Source: Oppiella nova
Lineage: Eukaryota > Arthropoda > Arachnida > Sarcoptiformes > Oppiidae
NCBI GenBank assembly: GCA_905397405.1
Contig: CAJPVJ010000837.1
Location: forward strand, 1 to 20,093
Reading direction: 5' to 3'
Length of the DNA stretch: 20,093 nt
The notes beneath the pieces are model-generated. The model searched no databases, had not been told where the DNA came from, and was given only the letters and a program-made list of their open reading frames with translations. A program made the position numbers and the translations under genes. Shown here piece by piece: positions 10,263 through 20,093 of the stretch. The number at the start of each line of letters is the position of its first letter. Positions within the stretch are counted from its first letter, which is position 1.

Positions 10263-13200
10263 GTGTTAGCAATCGATATGAGATGAAAAAGTTGAGGTGT
10301 TTTTAGGCGCTGAATATATGTTGGAAACGACAGCTAGAATTAGATGTTGGGAGAGGTATGCGAGGGCAGAGAATGCAATTTTGTCGTCCAGTCATTAACA
10401 GAGTGATGACATTGGAGAAAATATCTCTCGTATATTGATTTATTGCTCGCAAAATATCATTACTTCATATATGAGGACATGTCGGCCAGAATTTGATCAT
10501 AACTTTTGCCATTCGTGCGAACCTTTACTTCTTGGGCTTATTTTTTAGTTTCGAAACTCTTTCCCCACAAAAAACTTAATCTCAAAAGCAGTTCATTATT
10601 ATTGAGCTAATGATTTGTGTCTAAAGAAAGATGAGTGAAAAGTCTATTGTAGAGAAACTCAATACAGTATAGGAATTATCGTTTAAAAGGAGTTTTTGTA
10701 GATAAAAGCCACACATTGTATGTGTTTCTCTCGCAAAGAGTGATTGAAACAAATGCTTTGTTGAGTAAAAACATCCATAAAAACTCAAGAACTTCAATAA
10801 AGATCTCAAACATAAATCAGTATATCTTTTATGCGTTTGTGTGCAACACATCCATTCTCTCTGTTATGGCCACCGATTCGTTTGATTAATAAATTCCGTC
10901 CAAAGAGTAAACTTTCAATTTTTATATTAAATTCTTTTGTTTTCGTATATTTTTGTTAATCACACGAAACCGAGAAGAAATTGTGGTGTTTTTGGATAGA
11001 AAACGACATTAGAGTTGAAATAACAGTCGATTTCATATATAAAACAAACAAATTCTTGAGGAATAAAGTAAATAGATTCTTGAGATGACAATTCTGGGAC
11101 CGAAACTCAATTTCATTGGAGTTTTTGTTTAAGAAGTGATTCACAGAATAAATATTTCGTTCTTTAATACAACAGAATATACAACAGAATATCAATATTG
11201 AGTTTTCTTCACCGAAATCATTAAATGAATTCTTATTCGCGATTCTAATGAAGAGTTGAATATTATTTAAATTATTCCTTTGCATAACTAAAGGGGTTTC
11301 CGACTGTTTTGGTTGGCAAGTGATAACAAGTGTGTTTGCCTACGAAATGATTTTTATTTCTTATTCAATTGTCTGCATATATTGTGATAACGATCTAAAG
11401 TTTTATTGGAAACGCTCTCACGATTGGATTACTAGTCGTTGATTTGAAATTCAGACGAAATGTGTATTCAAACCACAGAATAATAGCTTATTCTGACGAA
11501 AGACAAGAACAAAACCATAGCAACGATTCTTTAATTGATTTTCTTTATGTTCACTCAAAAGATATATTTCGGTATTAAATCTGAGGATAATTTTATTATT
11601 TATAACAAACAAAGTACTACAGTATTACAGTTAAATTGAGTTTTTCAAAAATAAATTCCCTAAAAAAGATCGTCTAATTTAAAAAGGATTTACTGAAAAC
11701 CAAATTTCAAACATCATTTGCATATTTTCTTAATCAACAATTTGATAAAAACTGGGGTTATTTGAGAGATTTATTTTAATTCCGTAAATCATTGGACAAC
11801 AAACAGGTCTTTCATGTGAACCGTAATGCGGAAGAAAAGTGTTTGGAATTGTAATTCCGATATTTGAATAATTTTATTATTTCTTATAATGCAATCATAT
11901 AATGGAAAATCTAATATTGTATCCAAGAATTAGGCGCTCCACTAGAGCACCATTAAGTAGATCACCGGCTTTTGCAGCACAGCTTAGGCAGGATTGAGCT
12001 TGTTAACAGTTTGCTTTTGCCAAATCATTTTTTATCAAATTTTTTACACTCAATGTTTATGTATGAGTTGCAGAAAAAGTGGGAAATATTTTAATATTTG
12101 TTGAGATTATGTGTTTAGCAGTGATTGCAAGCGAAAGGAGAGTCTGGAAACGGATTCTCATTGAAGGCATTCGTAATTAAATGCAATGCAGTTATAATGT
12201 AGTCATAAATACTGATTCCCTTTATATATACTTTGTATATTTACAGAACTTTGTGTGACAAGAATTTGCATCATAATTATGAGAAAAATGGCATTTTCAA
12301 TTCACTTGGTACTACAAAAATAACACATAATTTTTGTCGAGTTTTATAGAAAATTCTGTAAAAATAATTTCATTGAATTTGTATTTTGTACTTTCAAATG
12401 ATGAAATATAATTTATAATTCATATACTGTATTGGTTTTGATTTTGAAAATAGCGTGATATATAGTAGTGTATTACTAGTATATTGAGAAAGAATTTATG
12501 GCAAAAGTCATAAACGAGTGGAAATGCTTTGAAATATCTTTATATAAATCATAAGTTCTGTAATGTTGACTGATTTTAAGCCATAATAAAAATGGGTTAT
12601 AAAGAGTCATTTGAGTGACTCCTTTAAGAATGCTGTTTTCTATAGTAAATCCCTTGATTTGGTTGTCAAATAATGGTTAATACATTTTTGAATATAAACA
12701 AAATATTTTATATATTCATGAATTGATGAGTAATCTCAAACTTCTCGCAAGAATTACATAAATATTCAAATGAGTTCTTATTTTATTAGATGAGATACAG
12801 TATAGTCTCAAAAGCCAAATGAAGAAAATTGAATATTATTTTCAATTATATTGAATTTAAATATAAATAAATGTTAAATAATTGAAGAATTTGGGACTAT
12901 TTTCTAAACTGTTATTACGGCACGAAAGATATGTGAGCACCGGTATCATAGAATTAGAAAATTTCTAAACTTTACAAAAATCTTATTAATAATAGAGAAA
13001 TAATGAAAATTCTTTCATTTGAGTCTTTTAGGAAAATTTTCAGAAAGAATTTTATGAATTTTTATAATTATTTCACAAAATTATAGCTCAAAAAACTAGA
13101 ATATCTGCACGAAGTTTGTAATGACTAAATTATATAAAACAATTTCAATCATTACGACAAAAAATAGTGAGTTTTGCGTTTGTAATGTCATTAAGAATGC

Positions 13201-14689
13201 AAATATAAGACTTAATTATGAATTCAATAGTTTGTGTAAAAGAATGTGGAAAATGCGCTCATTTTTGAAAAGCACTGAAAATAAAGACTCAAATAATTGT
13301 TGACATAACGTATGAAAGACTTTTAAGCGTTAAATAAAGTGTAATTCACGACAATCGCTAACACACTTACGGCACAAGATCTCTGGTTTAAATTTGAGGA
13401 GATTTTTATTTATTGTCTTTTATAAAGCCATAAAAGTTTCACAACACTCTAAATCTACTCTTATTAGGGCTGACCTGAAGACGATGGGGTTTCCAAGACG
13501 TCCAAGAATAGACTGAATTGAAAGCCCAACAGAATTTAAATTTGAACACAAATGTAGGAAACCTCAAGAGAATTACAATTGACTGGCAATTCGTGTAATG
13601 CATAAAACACTCGTTTAAATGAGGAATTTAAAGAATAATTTGTGCAAAAATACTCATCATTTAATATATCTCTAATATATGTTTGAAAATTGTCAAACAA
13701 ACAACAATTTATGACTTTGTATTTAAAATTTAGGAATATTTCAATATAAACAAAATATGAGGTCTTTTTAATCAACGAATAATATGCAAACAATCGAAAC
13801 CCACTTTCCCTGTGATACCAACCCTTTCTCGACTATCGATCCATTAGTTCACACCAAAAGGATTGAAAATTTTATATGAACTTCAAAGCGGAGTCAATAA
13901 AAACGATTTTCTGCTGTTACTCCAGAATTAAATATCAATTTCTCAATGCCTTTTCAAACTCTCCATTCAATGCGCTCTTTTAAAACATTTAAAAATTATT
14001 ATATTTAATGCTATAATTATTGTTTACATCAATTAACTCAATGAGACCGCTCTTTTGGTGATTCCTAACATTGACATCACTTATACGACAAATAAATAAT
14101 GAAAGAATAAAAGAGGCATAAATTGGAGGCGAGATTATGTTTCTGTTTCTACTGCACTATAAGTGTCTCGATTTCAACGTAAGAGTTGCATTGAAAAATA
14201 AAAAACATTTAAAATTGCATTTTCCTTTAAATACAGCGAAAACAGTATTATTTCTAATTCCAAAAGTGATTCAAAACAAAATACAGAGACAAGTGAACAG
14301 AATTTTATATTTAAATTGAAAATTTCAATCGATTTGCAGATAGTTTTTGTGGGCTAAACACATTTGAACGACAGCTCGAGTTAACTCTTTTATCGATTTA
14401 CTATTTGCTGGGCTTTGAATCAAAATTTCTATGTGAATGAGAATTATTCGTTAATATTTCTAGTGTTTATCAAATATTTATGGATTCAATTCTAGAGTAC
14501 CTAGTTAGTCTATCTGTATGCCTATCGATAAAAGCCTCGTATTTTTGACCACTTTTCTCGAAGTGATTGTCAAAAAGTGACGACAATTTGTTTGAAATGA
14601 AAATAATCATAGCTTTCATACAATTAATACGAATTTCGATATAAATAGCGGTAATCGTATGCATAATATATGGGTTGAGATTTAGGGGA
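10263..14689. other. AT-rich intergenic DNA with no gene recognised
   Basis: This 4.4 kb has short open frames on both strands, all low-complexity in composition and without recognisable domains. I see no tRNA, rRNA, transposase, reverse transcriptase or terminal repeats. A stretch at about 10300-10400 and another at about 13465-13515 are less AT-rich than their surroundings but show nothing identifiable. A small bulged hairpin lies at 12600-12626. It may hold distal PKC regulatory DNA or unrecognised 5' exons. Confidence 0.5.
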
Positions 14690-14902
14690 AAAGTAGAATT
14701 GAGTGCTCATGTAATGAACGCATCCATGAGTGATGTCTGGCAACAACAACATGCGTATTGGGAAGGGATGTACAGAGCATGTGGTGATTCAGGACAGACC
14801 GATGCAATAGAGACGGAGGGCAAGACAGGCGAAGAAGTGCTGAACCGCTATTTTTCTTATACTGGCGTACAGTCAGTCAGTGGAGGGCTCATCCATTCGT
14901 AG
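14690..14902 (+). promoter_or_regulatory. Higher-GC island upstream of PKC; possible promoter or non-coding/alternative first exon
   Basis: About 210 bp of non-repetitive sequence with clearly higher GC stand out from AT-rich flanks, 270 bp or more before the PKC coding exon and on the same strand. It contains one open frame with an ATG at 14714 and a stop at 14900-14902 (62 residues), of no recognised family. Near its end are two overlapping TCAGT words at 14873-14881, the arthropod initiator consensus, preceded by a TATTTTT at 14849-14855 at about the distance of a TATA box. These are suggestive only; short motifs like these occur by chance. Confidence 0.3.
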
Positions 14903-15100
14903 GCATAGTCTATGTGTTCACAAGAATATGAGGACAAAAATGAGGCGAAAATAAAAACACAAAACAGAGCCATAATTGCCAAACACAGCAATACATGAGT
15001 TATTCCTTGTATTCCTTGTCTTTATCTCCACTTTATTGCTATTATACGAGAGATCATTGAAAGCCAAACAACTAATTGCAAAAACCACTCAAATGTTGTC

Positions 15101-15166
15101 GTTTTCAGTGAATATATTTGCGACAAAAGTTTGTGACAAGAATTGAATGAAAAGCCAAACAAACCG
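15101..15166 (+). promoter_or_regulatory. PKC 5' leader: possible splice acceptor and an upstream ORF overlapping the start codon
   Basis: GTTTTCAG at 15101-15108 looks like a 3' splice site, so the start-codon exon may begin at 15109 with an unseen 5' exon upstream. Within the leader an ATG at 15147 opens an 8-codon frame (MKSQTNR then stop) whose TGA at 15168-15170 overlaps the main ATG at 15167 as ATGA. This arrangement is known to allow reinitiation or to reduce initiation at the main start, but no expression evidence exists here. Confidence 0.45.
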
Positions 15167-15440
15167 ATGACCGAAGAAAAGGAAGACCATCTTCTGTCGT
15201 ACTACTCGTCCGACAACTCGTATGGCGAGAGGACGTCGCCCTCCACTTCCATCAACGACATCGTGAGGGCCGGCAAAGGACTGGTGAGGGCGAGGAAGGG
15301 CGCCCTCAAGAAGAAGAATGTGTTCACCGTTCAGAACCACAAATTCTTACCAAGGTTCTTCAAGCAACCCACATTCTGCTCACATTGCAAGGACTTCATC
15401 TGGGGGTTCGGCAAACAGGGCTTCCAGTGCCAGGTAGGAC

Positions 15441-15487
<47 letters not shown>

Positions 15488-18400
15488 TCCCTAACATCCA
15501 TCACATACCGTTCCACTCCATGCAAACCCATTCAATGGAAACACACTTTTGTTTCAAATTCACTGCAAGTGTTCATAAATATATGAATACATGAAACGAT
15601 TGCAGGAATGACTGGAAAAGCGTTTATTTTTATCGGATTTCGCTTTCGAAACATATATTATTTGATTTCAATTTAGATAATGAATAATATATTAGAGAAT
15701 AGCCGTAGAGTTGGAGTGAATTAAAAGAGAGACAAAACATCTGTTGAAACGATGTCTCAGTTATGTATAATTGACAGCAAATTAATATTTGTTGCAAAGA
15801 AGTAATGAATGAATGACTGAAACGTAAAGCAAAGCATTCGTTGTCTTCCAATAGTGTGTGAAATAAAGCGACAAAAGAGTCGTATTGTTAGCGATCTTCT
15901 CACCCAAAGTGTCGCACAATTTAAATCCAAAAACCATTCATTTGAGCGACACTTTCGCCAAATTGCAGACAAACTGAGAGCCAAATGAATTCAAACACAT
16001 TTTTAAACACATTTCGCTTCAGAGGTCTCATTGTTTTAGTTGTGATCAATGCCTACGAAATGTGTGAATCAGTTGCGAGACCTGAAGACTCCCTCGGCTA
16101 TCACCAGAATTATAAATATAACGACTTGTGAGCCGTAATAATAGTCATAACAATTCACTTGAGTTTTATGTAATCTTTGAGCTCTAAATGTGTTGTGTAT
16201 TAACACGACTCCAATCGATATTAGCAGTAGTTTAGGAAATAAAGACTTTTGGAGTGAGAGGACACTGACATAAAAATTATACAACACTTCACTGTTTGCA
16301 GAGACAGACAGACCACTCATTTGTTTGTTAAATAATTCGCATCTTAACCAACGATTTAATCTTTCATTTGTTTTCTTTGTCTCTCATTATAGCGCTTCGA
16401 GTATAGCGAGCATTAAATCCCTAAATAATAAACTTTTTTATCTGATTTCAGAGTTATATTTGATGCTTAAAGTCATTACTTTCACTGAATTCATAGAAAT
16501 GGATTCAATTCTGGTGTCGAATAAAGAAAATATGACTAAAACTGCAAACACTGTTCACAAATGATAGCAAATATTATACATGAAATAGTATTCAATTTAC
16601 TTCTCAAATATGATTATTGTTCTCTTGAGAGCCAATTGACGCAAATTTGACTTTAAAATTTCGTTACAATTGCTTTCATTGTGTTATAATTAACGAAAAA
16701 TATTTATTAAACCTAACGATACTTAAGGAGTAATTAAATCAATGCAAATGAGAGCTCAATCGGAAGGTAACATAAAGCGATGCATTGAATGCGAAATGTT
16801 TTTCGAGAAATTATATCAAAAGTTATGAGTTTTTATTGAGAACTCTTCCTTTGGGGGCATTTCCTAGAAATATACATGAATTTGAATTCAATTACATTCG
16901 TTATATAAGAGCGAAAATATTTTCACCGATATTTCAATCTTAGTATTGATTTTTATGAAATATTTTACGCGTTTTGCACTAAATATCGTATATAACGATA
17001 GAATGGTATTTTAAATTTAAGTGAAAACATGAGATTATATTAAGGATTTACACTTAATGTCAGTATTTGAACAAAATTCTACTCATTTCCACAATTTAAA
17101 GGCAATTTCCAGAATTGAATGAATTTCTATAAAGTTTGATTGAGTTTGAAGTTTTCTTTGATGAGAATATATTTGATTTTAGAGAAACTGTTTGACTTGA
17201 AGTGAAAAACATTTAATTGTAGGCGAGTTTATTCAAAGCATTATGATGACTTTTTTAGTCAATTGTCAACTGAGACAATTTATCAAACATTTCGAGTATT
17301 CAATAAAGATATCTAACTTAATAAAGGATATTATTTTCTCATTTGACGATACATTAGATTTTCTTAAAACTTTCCTTAACTTATAATTTAATAAAAATCT
17401 ATTTTTGTATTTAGAGCTTAAAATAAATAAAAGCATCGAATAAATTGAAATATAATATCAATTAAAGAGCATTTAAAATACTACACAACTGAATGACATT
17501 TTATTTGAAAATTACTAACAAATCTGAAGTCAGTTAGTAATTGAAATAAATTATATTATTTTAATAAATGATTGAAAGTAAATGTGACGTAAATGTGTTT
17601 GAAACTGAAATGACATTGAAATGAGTTTCTGTTCAGTTTTTTCATAAAAATTTTGCAAATAAACTTGTTTATAACAAATAAATAAAATATCACTTTTATG
17701 TTCAAAACCTATAAATTATAGCATTGATTACCTGTCTTTCAAAGTATAAGTAAGCGTTAAATGAATATTTTCTTTGAAAATAAGCAAAGACGACATTTCT
17801 ATAAATATTAATTGTTTTCAATTGAATTTACGTTATTTTATAAACCAATGATTCAATTATACGAAGGAATAAAGTCTCTTAAAATTGTAATTTAATGAAG
17901 GGATGAAAATAATATTTATGAGACATGTTTTGAATCATTTATGAATAGAGTTTCGCTTAAATCAGATTAGAGTACATTTCAAGCCTTCAAATAACAAACT
18001 TATTTAAGCGAAAGCTTTTAATCCAAATTCAATGTATGTCTGAATTTGTTTCGATTATAGACTCAGGTTTTAGTAGAAGTGGAGACAAATTCAATTACAG
18101 CTAACAATAAGACAAACGCTTTTGTATTCTTGATCTTAATTTACAATTTATTTAGCCTTTTGTGCCAATACTACAAGCGATAAGAGTTGGACACAAGAGC
18201 TCACAATTTGCTGTTCACTCGCAATACATAACCAAAAGACTTTCAATGAAATAAATAACTGAATAAAAAGAGACACAATTTTGCCTATTATTGTGCCTCA
18301 GAATAACCATTCAATTCATTCAATTCTCCACAAAATTCCGTTTTATTATTATTTCTAAAAACTTCATTTGATCGCAACTCTCTCTCTCTCTCTCTCTCTC

Positions 18401-20093
18401 AACTTCTTCAGCAAATCCGTTAACAACTCCTTGGAAAACATCGTATAAATGGCTTTGCGTTCGTCGGCCACCAGATCCGCCAGTTTGAGACAATCGCCTA
18501 AATTGTTGGNGTTTGCGTCAAACATAGCATTGATTGAGTCCTTAATTTACTTGAAAGCATTGAATTAATATTATATAAGATTGAGTCGATTCGATACATT
18601 TGGGTCATAATATAATAACGATATAATGCAATAGAATTGCTATTCTTTTGCCGTTAATACGATCGATGAAACAGTTATCCAATATATTGTTTATAAGTCA
18701 CGTCACATAAGATTTAAATCCTTTAAACACATTGTAAACAATTTATATAAATATTAAGTTTTATAATTATAAATAATACGAATAAGTAGTTAATCAAGAA
18801 ATCTTTCGTAAAACACAAATCCCAACCAAACTCTGACATCAGATTTCACTCTCATTTTGTTGAAAATGAAAAACATTTACAAATAAATGTTTATTTCGAG
18901 TATTTTGCTAATTAATGTCAATTTGTTAACTATTAATGAATTTCCTTAAATACAACTCATGTATCGTTTAGAGATAATTAGAGTTGAAGTGAAGGCAATG
19001 GGATAACTGTCTAAATATCCAAATCCAATGTGAAAGCCATGTCTCATAACTATATATAAACTTTTCTTATAGTTAAAGAATGACAACAAACTGATTGGCT
19101 TTATTAGGACTCAACTTAAAGAATATAAAAAGATTAAAAAACAATTAATCTGAATATAAAAGGCTTAAAATACATTTAAAAAATGATATTAAAAATATGG
19201 TACTCATTATCATACAGTAGACACTATTGAATACAACTTCGGTAATGCTTAGCGAAAGTATCACTGTATATGACAAGAAAAACTCATTCAATCTTAAATG
19301 TCTCAAGTGTTGTGACAAAAGGAAACATTTTTGAAAAATACTTTCTCTCGACTGACAGGTCTGTTCATATGTGGTGCACAAGAGATGTCATGAATTCGTG
19401 GCATTCAAGTGCCCCGGAGTTGATAAGGGAGTCGATTCAGACGACGCCCGAACCAAACATCACTTCATTGTACACACGTATACGTCGCCCACATTTTGTG
19501 ACCACTGCGGGTCACTTCTGTACGGACTCATACACCAGGGCTACAGATGTCGAGCGTGTGATATGAATGTGCACAAGAAATGTCAGGATTCTGTATGTTA
19601 TGATAGCGAGTAATGACTGCGAGACTACTCACACTCCGGTGCTCTCATTGATAGGTTCCTAATCTGTGCGGATGTGATCACACGGAGAGGAGGGGAAGGA
19701 TTGAGCTGAAAGTCTATTCAAATCTAAACAAACTGTTCTGCGAAGTAAAACAGGCCAAGAATCTCATTCCTATGGACCCCAACGGGTTGTCCGACCCGTA
19801 CGTCAAATGCAAACTAATCCCCGACAACGGAGAGAGTATGAAACGCAAGACGCGAACCATTAAAGCCAATCTGAACCCCACGTGGGCCGAGACACTCAGC
19901 TTTGATCTCAAACCCGACGATAAGGACCGGCGGTTATTAGTAGAGGTGTGGGATTGGGACAGAACATCGAGGAATGACTTCATGGGTGCCCTTTCTTTCG
20001 GTATCTCTGAGATCATTAAAAAGGAGGCCAACGGTTGGTTCAAATTATTGACCCAAGAAGAGGGCGAGTACTACAACGTACCGGTGCCCGCGG
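15167..20093 (+). CDS. Pkc53E: Conventional protein kinase C (Pkc53E/PKC-alpha/beta type), N-terminal regulatory half, runs off the right edge
   Basis: This is a calcium- and diacylglycerol-activated Ser/Thr kinase of cytosol and membranes. Exons are 15167-15433, 19359-19592 and 19655-20093 (open at the edge), all starting in phase 0, giving 313 residues. In order: a Ser-rich N-terminus; a pseudosubstrate [11 protein letters not shown] (41-51) with Ala46 in the acceptor place; C1A with all zinc ligands (H58, C71, C74, C88, C91, H96, C99, C107); C1B likewise (H123, C136, C139, C153, C156, H161, C164, C172); the linker [12 protein letters not shown]; and a C2 domain with the five calcium-binding aspartates D208, D214, D267, D269 and D275. 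The C2 block [20 protein letters not shown] closely matches my memory of insect Pkc53E. The kinase domain would lie past 20093. The start is the first in-frame ATG; an in-frame TTG upstream is not a plausible start. The first intron is 3.9 kb and cuts C1A between C88 and C91. Confidence 0.95.
15444..15482 (+). repeat. CT microsatellite next to the PKC intron 1 donor
   Basis: About 19 CT units begin ten bases after the exon ends at 15433. CT-rich tracts bind polypyrimidine-tract-binding proteins and can influence splicing; here it may simply be a polymorphic microsatellite. Confidence 0.9.
18378..18400 (+). repeat. CT microsatellite at the edge of the Nup107-derived segment
   Basis: About eleven CT units abut the Nup107-identical segment. 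The first bases of that segment (read from Nup107 as GAGAGAGA) merge into this repeat, so the exact breakpoint is hidden in it. Confidence 0.9.
18393..18509 (-). pseudogene. Nup107: Inverted 117-bp exact copy of Nup107 exon 5 (fragment)
   Basis: Read on the minus strand, this segment is identical base for base to 9407-9523 of Nup107 (residues about 830-868, [18 protein letters not shown] onward). It includes neither the exon ends nor the stop codon. It has no promoter or start and lies inside the PKC intron in antisense to PKC. Perfect identity, including silent positions, means the copy is extremely recent or is an artefact. One boundary is a CT microsatellite; the other is the ambiguous base at 18510. 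Confidence 0.9.
18510..18510. other. Ambiguous base (N), the only one in the window
   Basis: A single N sits exactly at the right boundary of the Nup107-identical segment. It marks low consensus quality or an assembly join at this point. Confidence 0.95.
18511..18523. repeat. Short palindrome beside the N
   Basis: GTTTG-CGT-CAAAC is a perfect 5-bp inverted repeat with a 3-base spacer, starting at the base after the N. It could be chance in AT-rich DNA. Confidence 0.5.

Larger units (their letters stand above)
15434..19358 (+). other. Long first coding intron of PKC
   Basis: The intron runs from GTAGGA after Cys88-Gln89 to CTGACAG before Val90-Cys91. At 3.9 kb it is far longer than the 50-140 bp introns of the neighbouring genes. 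It contains a CT microsatellite next to the donor, extensive AT-rich DNA, a second CT microsatellite, an inverted copy of a Nup107 exon segment and one ambiguous base. Short open frames (for example an 83-codon minus-strand frame starting at 16320) have no recognised similarity. I saw no transposon coding sequence. Confidence 0.85.

Noticed and set aside
10621-11285. Two minus-strand open frames (76 and 109 codons) in the AT-rich intergenic DNA
   Set aside because: Composition is dominated by Phe, Ile, Asn, Leu and Ser as expected from AT-rich sequence, and no motif is visible.
11930-12005. A less AT-rich stretch that at first looked tRNA-like
   Set aside because: No T-arm GGTTCRA core and no closing acceptor stem could be found.
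16069-16320. Minus-strand 83-codon, partly hydrophobic frame with a true ATG inside the PKC intron
   Set aside because: AT-rich hydrophobic codons arise readily by chance; there is no recognised family and no promoter or polyadenylation context beyond chance.

Overview
The window is nuclear DNA from an animal, almost certainly an arthropod. The best guess is a chelicerate such as a mite, but that rests only on arthropod-like protein detail (the PKC reads like insect Pkc53E), many short introns of about 50-140 bp and a compact gene layout, so it is weak below phylum. There is no bacterial-style operon, CRISPR array, rRNA or tRNA that I can see.

Layout. The left half (1 to about 9.6 kb) is gene-dense and of moderate GC. 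It holds three multi-exon genes: the 5' third of UNC80 on the minus strand (7 exons, running off the left edge), ALG12 on the minus strand just upstream of it (6 exons, complete), and Nup107 on the plus strand (5 exons, complete). ALG12 and Nup107 are divergent and share a promoter region of about 380 bp with nested inverted repeats. The right half (9.6 to 19.36 kb) is very AT-rich and almost empty. It holds a diverged head-to-tail duplication just after Nup107, a small higher-GC island, and then the first coding exon of a conventional protein kinase C. A 3.9 kb intron separates that exon from two more PKC exons encoding the rest of C1A, C1B and the calcium-binding C2 domain. The kinase domain lies beyond the right edge.

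The four genes are unrelated housekeeping or signalling genes: NALCN channel assembly (UNC80), N-glycan precursor synthesis in the ER (ALG12), nuclear pore scaffold (Nup107), and diacylglycerol/calcium signalling (PKC). All exon junctions given here were checked by hand for GT-AG ends and for reading phase.

The strongest anomaly is a 117-bp stretch inside the PKC intron (18393-18509) that is 100% identical, in inverted orientation, to the last coding exon of Nup107 (9407-9523). One end lies at a GA/CT microsatellite and the other at the only ambiguous base (N) in the window. It is either a very recent inverted duplication or an assembly/amplification chimera. If real, PKC pre-mRNA would carry a perfect antisense to Nup107 mRNA. 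I found no convincing new multi-gene system.
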